Shown piece after piece: positions 18,301 to 24,238 of a stretch of 64,000 nt of DNA. How positions within the stretch are numbered: the first letter of the stretch is position 1; the number at the start of each line of letters is the position of its first letter. The position numbers and the translations under genes are program-made. The DNA lies in assembly GCA_902577945.1 (NCBI GenBank), contig CACHBB010000004.1:1-64000 (forward strand), in the 5' to 3' direction. Below the pieces are notes generated by a model. It did not search any database. It was not told the DNA's origin and saw only the letters and a list, made by a program, of their open reading frames with translations. The stretch is from an uncultured Alphaproteobacteria bacterium. GTDB taxonomy: Bacteria > Pseudomonadota > Alphaproteobacteria > HIMB59 > GCA-002718135.

Positions 18301-19991
18301 GCAGTACCTGAAGTTGCAATAGTAACTGTAACATCAGCGGTTGTTGCAACTGATAACGTTGCAGTTAAAGTTAATACAGATCCAGAATTTTCATCAATAC
18401 TAGTTGCACTTGTTGATAGTGTTACAGTTGGCGCACTTTCATTCTCTTCAATTGTTAGTGTTACTGATTGAGATCCACTTTCAGTAGCACTTCCACCGGA
18501 AACACCGGTAATAGAAACAGTTGCTGTTTCATCAGTACTTGTTTCATATAAATTATCATCTGTTGGTGTAAATGATGCTGTCCCTGTAGTATCTCCAGAA
18601 GAAATAATAATATCAGAAATTGTTCCATAATCTGTTCCTTCTGTTGCACTACCAGATGTTCCAATTGAAACAGTTACATCTTCACTTGTGGGGTTAGATA
18701 AAGTTGCTGTTAAAGTAATAGAAGTGCCAGCATTCTCTTCAATACTCGATGAACTAGCAGCCAATGTAACTGTAGGTGCACTATCATTTTCTTCAATTGT
18801 TAATGTTACTGATTGAGACCCACTTTCAGTTGCTCCTCCTCCTGATACAGTGCCAATTGCAATCGTGGCCGTTTCATCTGTTGATGTTTCATACATACTA
18901 TCATCAGTTGGGGTGAATGTTGTTGTTCCTGTTGTTTCACCAGCACTAATGGTAATATCAGATATTGTTCCATAATCTGTTCCTTCTGTTGCAGTACCAG
19001 AAGTATCAAATGATACAGTGATATCTGAGCCAGAAATAATTGAACTTGTTGCTGTAAGGGTAATTGATGATCCTGCATTCTCTGCAATACTAGATGCACT
19101 AGCTGCCAAAGTTATAGTTGGAGCAGCTTCATCATCTACAATTGTTACAGTTTGAGAGTTTAAAGTATTTTTACAAAATGTAATATCTCCACCACTTGGA
19201 GTAAGACTGATATCAACCGTTTCATTTATATCCGAAATTGAATCATCTATAGTTGAAATTGAAAAAGATGTATTTGATCCATTTGCATTTATAATTTCAT
19301 AATCTGTGTCTTCAGTTGCAGAACCAGAAGTAGAAATAGTGTAAGATACTCCACCCGGAGCACCCGTAATGGTAAAATCAATAGTACTTGATGAATCTTC
19401 ATCAATTGAAGAAGAATTTTGGGATAATGAGGCATTAACGTTACATCTTATTTCATCATCACTATTTATAAGATAAAGAAAGTAGCCAGTTACAAGAGTT
19501 GCAAAATTTGTTTCTTGTTTGATCTGTTTTGCACTTTTATTATTTTCAATTATTTCAACAGTTGGAATATTTGAAAATAATTTTGGTAGAAGATCTGATT
19601 TTCTTAACTGAAAATCGCTAATAATTGCATCTTTACCTCTTAATAAACTGTCAATTGTAAAAATATGATTTGGATATTTTTTGATAAATTCATCAATCGT
19701 TAATTCAGGATTATTAGGGATATATTTTTTATCTATAAATTGATTTATATTTTTGCCAAAATTAACTCTATCATGAAAATTCTTTGGTAATTTTGTTTTA
19801 AAAGATTGGATTAAATTATCTTCTATTGATAAATTTTTAGAGTCTAAACAGCTTTGAAAATTCTTTTTATATTGCTCAAGATCTTCAGAATACTTAATAC
19901 ATTTATCAACCTCCTGAAATGTATTAAAATCAAACGCTAATAATTGAGAACTAGATAAAATTAGAAAAAGTGAAATAACTATTTTTTTCAT
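3387..19991 (-). CDS. Giant secreted Calx-beta repeat / subtilisin-like autotransporter protein
   Basis: 5534 residues. A signal peptide (residues 1-19) and an N-terminal region (to ~165) with no recognised domain are followed by ~39 Calx-beta-like units of ~116 residues (about 170-4710). These repeat xPTVTL...IAEN...TEGTDY...ISAG.TTGT...ESGSQSVTITI.EDES. Next comes an S8 protease domain (about 4711-5150): Asp4782 in IHIADF, His4819 in DYHCNAVATFAAG, an oxyanion Asn near 4882 in NNSWG and Ser5058 in GSSYTAPMVAGG. The last ~330 residues alternate beta strands and end in aromatic QYKW, as in autotransporter barrels. Likely role: surface-anchored or self-released protease/adhesin. Oddities: the protease follows, rather than precedes, the repeats, and the gene is visibly less AT-rich than its neighbours. 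No type I secretion genes adjoin it, which favours type V secretion. Confidence 0.9.
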   Translation of the reverse strand: MKKIVISLFLILSSSQLLAFDFNTFQEVDKCIKYSEDLEQYKKNFQSCLDSKNLSIEDNLIQSFKTKLPKNFHDRVNFGKNINQFIDKKYIPNNPELTIDEFIKKYPNHIFTIDSLLRGKDAIISDFQLRKSDLLPKLFSNIPTVEIIENNKSAKQIKQETNFATLVTGYFLYLINSDDEIRCNVNASLSQNSSSIDEDSSSTIDFTITGAPGGVSYTISTSGSATEDTDYEIINANGSNTSFSISTIDDSISDINETVDISLTPSGGDITFCKNTLNSQTVTIVDDEAAPTITLAASASSIAENAGSSITLTATSSIISGSDITVSFDTSGTATEGTDYGTISDITISAGETTGTTTFTPTDDSMYETSTDETATIAIGTVSGGGATESGSQSVTLTIEENDSAPTVTLAASSSSIEENAGTSITLTATLSNPTSEDVTVSIGTSGSATEGTDYGTISDIIISSGDTTGTASFTPTDDNLYETSTDETATVSITGVSGGSATESGSQSVTLTIEENESAPTVTLSTSATSIDENSGSVLTLTATLSVATTADVTVTIATSGTATEGTDYTDGSGNIDDLVITAGNTTETISFKPTNDSVYEGDETATISIDSVSGGEASENGTQAVTITISEDESAPTITLSVSASSIAENSDSTLTITATSSVETDENITVGISTSGTATEGTDYGTISDITITAGNTTGTATFDPTDDIISDVAETAIVAISSVSGADATESGSQSVTITINDNEATPTVTLTVSATSIAENAGSSLTLTATSSIVSGSDITVTLSTSGTATEGTDYGSLSDITISAGSTTGTTTFTPTNDNMYETSTDETATVAIDTVSGGSATENGTQSVTITINEDESAPTVTLAASGTSIAENADSSITITASLSGTTSQDVTVSLSSSSTATEGTDYGTVSDITISSGSTTGTATFTPTDDNVYDATSDETAIISISGVSGGGASESGDQKVTITINDDESAPTVTLSVSATSIAENAGSSLTLTATLSGTTFQDVTVGIDTSGGATEGTDYTDGSGNIDDITISAGSTTGTVNFTPTNDSIYEDDESATISIGSVSGGGATESGSQSVTITISEDESAPTVTLTVSDNTIAENAGSSLTLTATLSGATDENITVGIDTAGTATEGTDYTDGSGNLDDITISAGSTTGTISFTPTDDASDPVYEENETAIISIASVSGGGATESGTQSVTITITENESAPTVTLTRSAASIAENSGSTVTLTATLSIKVDEAVTVSLSTSGAATEGTDYTDGSGNLDDITISAGSTTGTVSFDPSNDAVYEGDEAAVIAIDTVSGGGASESGSQSVTVTITEDESAPTVTLATSASSITENSNSTLTLTATLSNIADEDVTVSLSTSGAATEGTDYTDGAGNLDDITISAGSTTGTVSFDPSDDNIYEDDEAAVIAIDTVSGADATESGTQSVTITITENESAPTVTLTVSNTSIAENAGSSLTLTATLSGATDETVTVAIGTSGTATEGTDYTDGSGNIDDITISAGSTTGTVNFIPTNDSTYEGNETATIAITGVSGGGASESGSQSVTITISEDESAPTVALSVSATSIAENAGSSLTITATLSGAADEAVTVALSTSGTSTEGTDYTDESGNIDDITISAGSTTGTVNFTPTNDSVYEGDETAIIAISSVSGADASESGSQSVTITISEDESAPTITLTRSAASIDENSVSTITLTATISGVTDTAVTVALDTSGTATEGTDYGTISDITISVGATTGTSTLDPTDDNIYEGDETATIDIGSVSGKSGVTENGTQQVSVTIAENESAPTVTLATSDNTIAENAGSSLTLTATLSVATTADVTVALSTSGTATEGTDYTDGSGNLDDIVISAGSTTGTVSFTPTNDSLYDAASDETATIAISGVSGGSASESGSQSVTITITDDDSAPTVTLAASSTSIAENSASTITLTATLSNATYQDVTIAISTSGTATEGTDYGNISDITISAGSTTGTATFDPTDDSDETDTVTATIAISGVSGGGATESGSQSVTISILDDESVPRVTLTVSSASIAENSGSTLTLTATLSKTASEDVTVTLGTSGSATEGTDYGSLSNITVTAGSLTGTTTFTPTDDSIYDATSNETATVSIDTVSGGDALENGTQSVTITITDNESAPTVTLTRGAPAIDEDSSSTVTITATLSNATYQDVTVTIGASGGTEGTDYATISDITISAGSTTGTTSVDPTDDNIYEDDETVTITIDGVSGGSASESGSQSVTVTITEDESAPTVTLSVSDTSIAENAGTSLTLTATLSGATDETVTVGIDTGGTSTEGTDYTDGSGNVDDISISAGSTTSTVNFTPTNDAIYEGNETAIISIGSVSGGGATESGTQSVTITITEDESAPTVALSVSANSIAENAGSSLTITATLSGKADEDVTVTIGTGGTGTEGTDYTDGSGNLNDITISANSTTGTVLFTPTNDSVYEGSETAIVSIDGVSGADASEDGTQSVTITITDDESAPTVTLAVSDTTIAENAGSSLTLTATLSGTTDADITVALDTSGTATEGTDYTDGSGNIDDITISAGATTGTVLFTPTNDSIYDATSNETATISINGVSGKTGVAENSTPQAVTITITDDESAPTVTLAAASSSIAENSSDTITLTATVSTATFQDVTVSIDGTGGTGTEGTDFGTVSDITISAGSTTGTVTFDPTDDNVYEGNETAGISVSGVSGGGASESGTQAVTITITENESAPTVTLSTSGSSIAENAGSSLTLTATLSVATTADVTVALSTSGTATEGTDYTDGSGNIDDITISAGSTTGTVNFTPTNDSVYEGDETATVAISSVSGGSATESGTQSVTITISEDESAPTVTLTVSDTSIAENAGSSLTITATLSTATTADVTVTIGTAGTATEGTDYTDGSGNLDDITISAGSTTGTVSFTPTDDASDPVYEENETAIISIDGVSGGSATESGSQSVTITITENESAPTVTLARSAASIAENSGSTVTLTATLSIKVDEAVTVALSTSGAATEGTDYGTISDITISAGSTTGTATFDPTNDAVYEDDEAAVIAIDTVSGGGASESGSQSVTVTITEDESEPTVTLAVSATSIAENAGTSLTLTATLSGATDQNVTVVLGTSGTATEGTDYTDGSGNVDDITISAGSTTGTVNFTPTDDSVYEGNETATIAISSVTGEASESGTQAVTITITENESAPTVTLSIKIDSLGYDYASTSIRENNSSTSLKIEAKLSGATDEDVTVALSTSGTATEGTDYTDGSGNLDDITISAGSTTGSVNFTLTDDSVYEGDETATIAISSVSGGSATESGSQSATITIQDNESAGSVTLTVSATSIAENAGSSLTITATLSSTSDEDVTVALSTSGTATEGTDYTDGSGAIDDITISAGSTTGTVNFTPTNDSVYEDDETATVAISSVSGGDASENGDQSVTITITEDESAPTVTLTVSDTTIAENAGSSLTLTATLSVATTADVTVALSTSGTATEGTDYTDGSGNLDDITISAGATTGTVLFTPTNDSVYEGNETATVAINSVSGGSATESGSQSATITITDNESAPTVTLSTSATSIAENAGSSLTLTATLSVATTADVTVALSTSGTATEGTDYTDGSGSIDDIVISAGSTTGTVNFTPTDDSIYDATSNETATIDISGVSGGSATEDGTQNVTITITDDESAPTVTLSKGADAIDEDSSSTVAITATLSNATFQDVTVTIDGTGGTGTEGTDFATVSDITISAGSTTGTAAVDPTNDNVYEGDETAGISISGVSGGSATESGSQSVTVTITEDESAPVVSLAVDASSIAENSGSTITLTATLSGTTDEDITVALDTSGTSTEGTDYSDDGGTSNLDDITISAGATTGTVTFDPTNDSVYEGNETAIIAINGVSGKTGVAENSTPQEVTITITDDESAPTVTLAVSATSIAENAGSSLTLTATLSGTTDSAITVTLDTSGTATEGTDYGNLSDITISAGATTGTVSFTPTNDSIYDATSNETAVIAINSVSGKTGVAENSTPQEVTITITDDESAPTVTMTLNNCSNTNSISSTVSESAGASCITAILSGATFQTVTVSVTLGGTASSADYSSDYLASGDITINAGNTQASYSFDPTADSLYEGNETLVVSMSNVSGGGATESGTQSITITITDGDSAPTVTLTTSDTSIAENAGTSLTLTATLSVATTADVTVALSTSGTATEGTDYTDGSGTIDDMTISAGSTTTTANFTPTNDSTVEGNETATIAIDTVSGGSATEDGNQSVTITITDDDSGNFSVADVTVAEDVGNATITVALSSAYSSSQTIQYATSAGTATAGSDYTTTNGTLTFSAGDTSKTFTVAITNDTLDENNETVTITLSNPSSGTITGGTGTLTITDNDSAPTLSINSPSSTNESSTSTNMTVTLSAASGKDVTVDYDSSNGTATAGSDYTATDGTLTISAGATTGNIPVTVIQDNVYEGNETVTMTLSSPSNATINSGDETGTFTITEDDSAPTVALSVASSSIAENSGSSVVMTATLSGATDENITVDLSFSGATEGTDFTDGSGSVDNITISALSTTGTVNFTPEDDSVYEGNEAVTVSINTVSGKSGVLEDGTQTQTITITENESAPTVSLSTSSTSVYDNGSNITLTATSTQVADEDITVVIGTSGTATETSDYAEISNITISAGATTGTATFNPTEDTVNEGSETATISISSVSGADSSTSGTTSVSITITEYALRTATAFADSGSDSVTSSSVASDAQYSNIDTHLVGSSVHPYTQMRINEVQAMTDGSNYLTGVGQTIHIADFNCNTNVPVFNNKTIYNLDDGGSGESTFQNDTATDYHCNAVATFAAGDNTAGTSSLFSGVAPDADLVLSSIPDTQGTYDGDDFAADLDAARGYSAIASNNSWGQKDTSTSMKDATEFQTLYDNNKASFTMDQIAGYNFSGNASVPAAQTSDWQTYVTALDNFQQSGVIVFANGNYSTDSDASWLAALPYWYNGGTDNLGNSLEDLSDAWLSVIWADFTGTDMSGITESEFTLYGNPCGKAREFCLTADSYATNHQTYYDESTGTSYYATLQVGGSSYTAPMVAGGVALVKQAFPNHTPEQIVDRILASANNGWFTPAGNTTFTTHGASIKHGYHNTWGHGLPDFMAAMSPITSNANPASITTGNTNHVGQNNGNNDQTYLSETRYDVAATTLSVPGLMGDAISEGLSNETGYFYDGLNGGFKFNMSSLLNDEKTIQKPPAYNINKDLAKLGQIKDNTQFESEFNAANALSYTTDEEKTAYITLESPNAAIQKFASFNNGNNFYFGPQRNPFVGKTNGLGVNSEYTIGNIKAVLGYHNSEYKGEELDNELKTETLAASFELDTDENTKVEFLIGTLDEKDTFLFSEGKGALGYRNANPNSLFTGMNLGKRIDNLSLSFSGTLGQSRMDNANHSLIEGTTNVISSSLNASISLHNLQGKQNKLSFSVSQPNRIESGALKVRIPGLADLDGNIPYAYKEIDLESSGRQLDMSINYTQSFSNNVDIGINLSQINDYNHVEGNDSGIRMSLTGQYKW
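5858..19440 (-). repeat. Tandem array of ~39 coding repeats (~345 bp unit)
   Basis: The array encodes the Calx-beta-like units of the giant protein. From the unit starting APTITL near 19126 down to 5858 there are 38 recognisable units by my count; dividing the span by 38 gives ~116 codons each. One more degenerate unit lies N-terminal (to about 19440). Most units share long near-identical DNA stretches such as the segment coding TDGSGN.DDITISAG. Units 36 and 37 (about 6540-7200) have the more generic Calx-beta signature ATAGSDYT. Two units carry insertions (see findings). Confidence 0.9.
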
Positions 19992-20121
19992 AAAAAGCTT
20001 ATTTTATTTATGAATCTATAAAGATTTTTGTCTAATTTTTAAGTAAAACAAGTATTGAGCAAAATTTTAATAATAAATAAATGTAAATTATTTATAAAAA
20101 AAATATATATTTTTCAATTAA

Positions 20122-21036
20122 TTATAATAAATTTCTAATATTATTAATTAATTCTTTTGCTATTTTAATATTTTCTTCAAAATAAGGGTAATGTTTAGGT
20201 AATAATTCAAAATTAAAATTAGTATTTTTAGGAAATTGCAATTCATCAAATATTTCATCAAAGGGGATATTACCCCATCCTAATGGCAAATGAATATCAC
20301 CCAAACCATAACTAACTGCTTCAGATTTATAAAACGTTGGCATTTTTTGCAATAATCCAAAAGAGTCGTGCATGTGGAGATGCTCACTTAATGGAGCCAT
20401 TGTTTTTATTTCACTTATATAATCAGCATTATTATAATTACAGTTAATATAAGCGTGGGAAAAATCTAAACATGCTTTAATTCTTTTATGATTGATTTGA
20501 TTTAAATTATGCGCAATTTCACTTGGTAAAGGAGCGTAAGCCTCCATATTAAATGGAAATAAGCACTCAATAGCTAGAGTAACGTTACAAGAATCAGCTA
20601 AACTCGATAATTCTTCATAACACTCGTTTTGTTTTTCTAATAATTCACTGTAATGATTTTTATCTTCAAATATTTTTTTGGTTGTATATCCAAAATGGGT
20701 CACTAAATGCGAAGCACCTAATTCACCTGATACTTCAATATTTTTTTTTAAAACCTCTTTGTGATCAGTAAAAAACTCTTCATCCATTAAGTTTACTGAA
20801 AGTTCTCCGTGAACAGTATAATTAAAGTCAAAAGTAGAAATAATTTTTTTTAGTTTATCTATTTCGGGTTTAAAAATTTTTTTTCCCACAATTATATCTA
20901 AAGCATAAATTGGTAATTCTATTGAATCTACTTCTAATAATTTAAATTGAGTAAGTTCTCCTTCTAGAATTTCTAAATTACTACTACTATTATTGTTTAC
21001 AGATGTTCCAGTAATTGAAAATCCAACTTTATTCAT
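20122..21036 (-). CDS. Sugar-phosphate isomerase/epimerase-like TIM-barrel protein
   Basis: 304 residues, the size of the AP-endonuclease-2 (xylose-isomerase-like) TIM-barrel family. Candidate metal ligands lie at the ends of predicted strands: Glu in LAIECLFP, Asp/His in ACLDFSHAY, His in EHLHMHDS and Glu in FNFELLPKHY. The HGE and THFG motifs near residues 76-115 also fit the barrel. Family members isomerise or epimerise sugars, inositols or hydroxypyruvate; the substrate cannot be read from the sequence. It is divergent from an MFS transporter 85 bases away, which may import its substrate (inference). Confidence 0.75.
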   Translation of the reverse strand: MNKVGFSITGTSVNNNSSSNLEILEGELTQFKLLEVDSIELPIYALDIIVGKKIFKPEIDKLKKIISTFDFNYTVHGELSVNLMDEEFFTDHKEVLKKNIEVSGELGASHLVTHFGYTTKKIFEDKNHYSELLEKQNECYEELSSLADSCNVTLAIECLFPFNMEAYAPLPSEIAHNLNQINHKRIKACLDFSHAYINCNYNNADYISEIKTMAPLSEHLHMHDSFGLLQKMPTFYKSEAVSYGLGDIHLPLGWGNIPFDEIFDELQFPKNTNFNFELLPKHYPYFEENIKIAKELINNIRNLL

Positions 21037-21121
21037 AAATTTTCAAGTAGGTTATATTTATTAAAATAATGTTAAGAAAAAAAAACTTTTTTAATTTTAT
21101 ATTCTTAGTAAAGTAATCATA

Positions 21122-22339
21122 ATGTTACATAAAGTTCCCGTTCATAAACTGGGTATAGGTTCGATTTTTTCTTATGGTTTTCTTTTTTATTTATTTGCAC
21201 CAGTAAAACCTTATTTGTCTAATTTTTTAGAAACTTCAGAAACTTCCATCCTTATAATTTTAACTATAAATTTACTAATTCAAGCAGCAATAATGCCTAT
21301 CATTGGTAAATATATTGACAAATTTGGTGGATTAAAGGTGATGAGGATAGGTTTTATTATTGGCAGCATAGGTATTTGTTGTTTGGGTTTAATTGAATTG
21401 AATTATATATATTTTCAAAATTTTTTTTGGTTATCGTTATGTCTTATTTTAATATCAACAAGTCTTTCTATGTGTGGTTATGAATGTTCATTTAGTACAG
21501 TCATACAATTAGATGAAAAAAATTCTAGGAAAAATATTTCCATAATTACTTTTTATGGCGGAATTGCAAGTACTATAACCTGGTTATGTATTTTCCCACT
21601 AATAGATATTTATAATCTATTAATTTCTTGTCTCATAATAAGTAGTTTATTATTAATTTATTCATTGATTATTAATTATGAAATTAAAAATCATACGCAT
21701 TTAAATATACAAAAAAATAAATTTAAAAAATTCAATTTCCTTAAATTGGATATAAAACAAAGATTAATTTTTCTAATATTAAGTATATCAAATTTCTTAA
21801 ATGTCTTGGTATTTGCATCACTAACACTTTTTTGGATAAATTGGTTTTCAGAAATTTATGAAAACCCAAGCTTAGCAATAATATTAGCAAGCATTTATGG
21901 CCCCTTCCAAACTATTGGAAGATTAATCGAGATGTTTTTTGGATCAAAATTTGACGCAAGAATAACGGGAACGATTGGATGCATTATTACTGCAATTAGT
22001 CTTATTTTAGTTCAATTTGATAATATATACTTTTCAATTTTATCAATGATCTTATTTGGGATGGGTCACGGTGTCATAACTGTTACATTTGGATTTGTTA
22101 CTAATCTTTACTTTGATGCAAAGATTTATGGTCAGGCAAAAAGTTTAATTGCATCTACAAGCAATATAGCAATGGCTATTGGCCCAAGTCTTGGTTCATT
22201 TTTATATTTTTATAGTGGGTATTTGATGTTTACATCTATGCTTGTAATTAAAATAATAATGACTTTGATGTTTGCTTTATTAATAATTTTCGAACCAACG
22301 AATGCTGTTCATAAAAACATAAAATTTCACAGAAAATAA
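21122..22339 (+). CDS. Major facilitator superfamily transporter
   Basis: 405 residues with about 12 hydrophobic segments. The loop between TM2 and TM3 carries the MFS motif A-like IIGKYIDKFGGLKVMRIG, and GSKFDAR is a second copy between the two halves. The central loop (about 195-215) is lysine-rich, as usual for the cytoplasmic linker. Substrate unknown. It is divergent from the TIM-barrel gene, with which it may form a uptake-plus-catabolism pair. A small secreted protein follows 56 bases downstream on the same strand. Confidence 0.8.
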   Translation: MLHKVPVHKLGIGSIFSYGFLFYLFAPVKPYLSNFLETSETSILIILTINLLIQAAIMPIIGKYIDKFGGLKVMRIGFIIGSIGICCLGLIELNYIYFQNFFWLSLCLILISTSLSMCGYECSFSTVIQLDEKNSRKNISIITFYGGIASTITWLCIFPLIDIYNLLISCLIISSLLLIYSLIINYEIKNHTHLNIQKNKFKKFNFLKLDIKQRLIFLILSISNFLNVLVFASLTLFWINWFSEIYENPSLAIILASIYGPFQTIGRLIEMFFGSKFDARITGTIGCIITAISLILVQFDNIYFSILSMILFGMGHGVITVTFGFVTNLYFDAKIYGQAKSLIASTSNIAMAIGPSLGSFLYFYSGYLMFTSMLVIKIIMTLMFALLIIFEPTNAVHKNIKFHRK

Positions 22340-22395
22340 TAATTAAAAGAAAATTTTAATAAAAAATTCATCAAAAAAGTATATTTTACGAAATT

Positions 22396-22830
22396 ATGAA
22401 TAAATCAGTTTTTATAGGTTTATTAGCAATATCTTTTTACGTTCAAGCTGATAATCATAAAGTCTATATTCCCATTGAAAGTGGTGCAGGTAAAATTGAG
22501 GATCCAGAAGCGTATTTTAAAGAATACTTTTATAATTGTAATGATCCTGAAATTTTAAATCTCAATGCTAGATTAGAAAATGCTCTAGGAAGAATAGCTG
22601 AAGAAAAGAAAAAAGAAATAAATGATATCAGAAATGAAGGTGTCAACCTATGTAATGAAGGTAAAACTTTTTTTGCAAAAAATAAACTCACTGAAGGCTT
22701 TACCAAAGCAGAAGCTGCCGGTGAAGAGTATCTAAAGGACAGTGATAGTTTTTTTACCGGATCAGAACTTCAAGATTCAAAAAAAGATGAGACTAATCAG
22801 GATAAAAAACCTTGGTGGAAGTTCTGGTAA
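22396..22830 (+). CDS. Small secreted hypothetical protein
   Basis: 144 residues with an N-terminal signal peptide (MNKSVFIGLLAISFYVQA). The mature protein has a central charged helical stretch (RLENALGRIAEEKKKEIND), two cysteines (NCNDPE, NLCNEG) that could pair, and an aromatic basic C-terminus (KKPWWKFW). I do not recognise the family. It converges on the phn operon, leaving 28 bases between stops without a clear terminator hairpin. Confidence 0.6.
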   Translation: MNKSVFIGLLAISFYVQADNHKVYIPIESGAGKIEDPEAYFKEYFYNCNDPEILNLNARLENALGRIAEEKKKEINDIRNEGVNLCNEGKTFFAKNKLTEGFTKAEAAGEEYLKDSDSFFTGSELQDSKKDETNQDKKPWWKFW

Positions 22831-22858
22831 ATTTTTAATTATCTCTTAAAAAAAAATT

Positions 22859-24238
22859 TTACTTCACTATAGCAACAAATACGTTACCAATTAATTTCCT
22901 TCTCAACCATTGTGAAAATGTATCCATCAAAAAAACAACAATTAAAATTAAAATTGACATATAAGCAACGTTTTCAAAATTAGCACCTGTCATTATCGAG
23001 TCAAGAAATAACAAACCAATACCTCCCGCACCCATTGCACCTAAAATGACAGCACTTCTTGTGTTTGACTCAAAATAGTAAAGTGATTGAGAAACAAAAA
23101 CTGGAAGAATTTGCGGTATTATTCCAAACCTGTGTTGTTGATTTCTTGTTGCGCCTGTTGATTCAACTCCTTCATTTTGATTTTTTTCAATATTCTCAAT
23201 TGCTTCAGACATTATTTTTCCTAAGGTACCTGTATCTGTGAATGCAATTGCTAGAATACCCGTATAAAGACCAGGTCCAAAAGCTCTTAAAAAAATCAAA
23301 CTCCAAATTAAAAAATCAATTCCTCTTAAGGAGTCAAAAAATCTTCTTATAAAAAACCTAACAAAATTAAAAGGAGTTATGTTTATTGCTGCTAAAAATG
23401 CTAAGAGAAGACCAAATATAGTAGCAAATAATGTTCCTATCACAGCCATAAAAATGGTATCCCTTAATGAAGAAAAAACCAATCCATGAAACCACTGCTC
23501 ATTAGATAGAAATTCATTAAACATAAAGCGAGCATTTGATATTTCTGGATCTAATCTATTTGACGAAAAAAATAATAAAAATAATTCTGATGATGAATAC
23601 TTATTAAAAGGGCTTGCAAAATCAAAAAAGAAATATTTCCAACCAAATTGGAATCTATGTATTTCAATTTTTTCCGAATAAACTTGCAATCTTTCAAATA
23701 AACTTGGCCTAACCTCAACTTTGTTTTCAGTAATCCTAATCCATTTAGGTAATTTTGGATCATCAAATGTATACCCTTCAACTGTAGGTTTTCCATTTAA
23801 AAGTTTAAAAGTTAGCAGGAGATTTTTTTCTTCCTCATCGCCAAATCCTTTCATTTCAATTCTGTCTTTAAAAATATCGATTATTCCTTGATTATTAAAT
23901 ATTACTGAATGTTTATTAGTATCTGAAAGGAACCATTCTGGAAAATCTTTAGGATCATATTTAGTAAATGCCCCTCCTTCATAGCTTATAGTAACATCGC
24001 TTGTATCACTCCATTTTGTATTGATATGATCTTTGTAAGAGTATGAATCTTGAATCAATTTAGCTGCAAAATCAGGCTTAAATTGATCTGTTAGCTTGTT
24101 AAAACCAAGAGAGTAAAATGCAAAAATAGAGTATGAAATAATTAAGAATAAATAAAAAAAGCTTCTTAAGTATTTAGAAAATTTAATATTTATGATATCA
24201 CTGTGTTTTTCTAAAAATTCTTTACTAACCTTATCCAT
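22859..24238 (-). CDS. phnE: Phosphonate ABC transporter permease PhnE, second copy with large periplasmic insert
   Basis: 459 residues, much longer than a usual PhnE (~260-290). TM1 (about 26-45) is followed by ~200 mostly polar residues (about 46-250) predicted to be periplasmic, then the standard permease domain starting near WFHGLVFSSLRDTIFMAVIG. The cytoplasmic EAA-like loop is visible (SEAIENIEKNQNEGVES...FGIIPQ), followed by SRSAVILGAMGAGGIG-type sequence typical of PhnE. Its start overlaps the stop of the first phnE by one base (TAATG), so translation is probably coupled. The two proteins likely form a heterodimeric channel for PhnC and PhnD. It is the last gene of the operon. Confidence 0.9.
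   Translation of the reverse strand: MDKVSKEFLEKHSDIINIKFSKYLRSFFYLFLIISYSIFAFYSLGFNKLTDQFKPDFAAKLIQDSYSYKDHINTKWSDTSDVTISYEGGAFTKYDPKDFPEWFLSDTNKHSVIFNNQGIIDIFKDRIEMKGFGDEEEKNLLLTFKLLNGKPTVEGYTFDDPKLPKWIRITENKVEVRPSLFERLQVYSEKIEIHRFQFGWKYFFFDFASPFNKYSSSELFLLFFSSNRLDPEISNARFMFNEFLSNEQWFHGLVFSSLRDTIFMAVIGTLFATIFGLLLAFLAAINITPFNFVRFFIRRFFDSLRGIDFLIWSLIFLRAFGPGLYTGILAIAFTDTGTLGKIMSEAIENIEKNQNEGVESTGATRNQQHRFGIIPQILPVFVSQSLYYFESNTRSAVILGAMGAGGIGLLFLDSIMTGANFENVAYMSILILIVVFLMDTFSQWLRRKLIGNVFVAIVK

Noticed and set aside
5351-18664. Many 60-110-codon ORFs antisense or out of frame inside the giant repeat gene
   Set aside because: They recur with the repeat period and derive from the Ser/Thr/Ala/Val codon pattern of the array; no starts, signals or domains support them.
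3387-19991. CRISPR array or satellite interpretation of the repeats
   Set aside because: Unit length is ~345 bp, all in one open reading frame, with synonymous variation; there are no spacers or cas genes.
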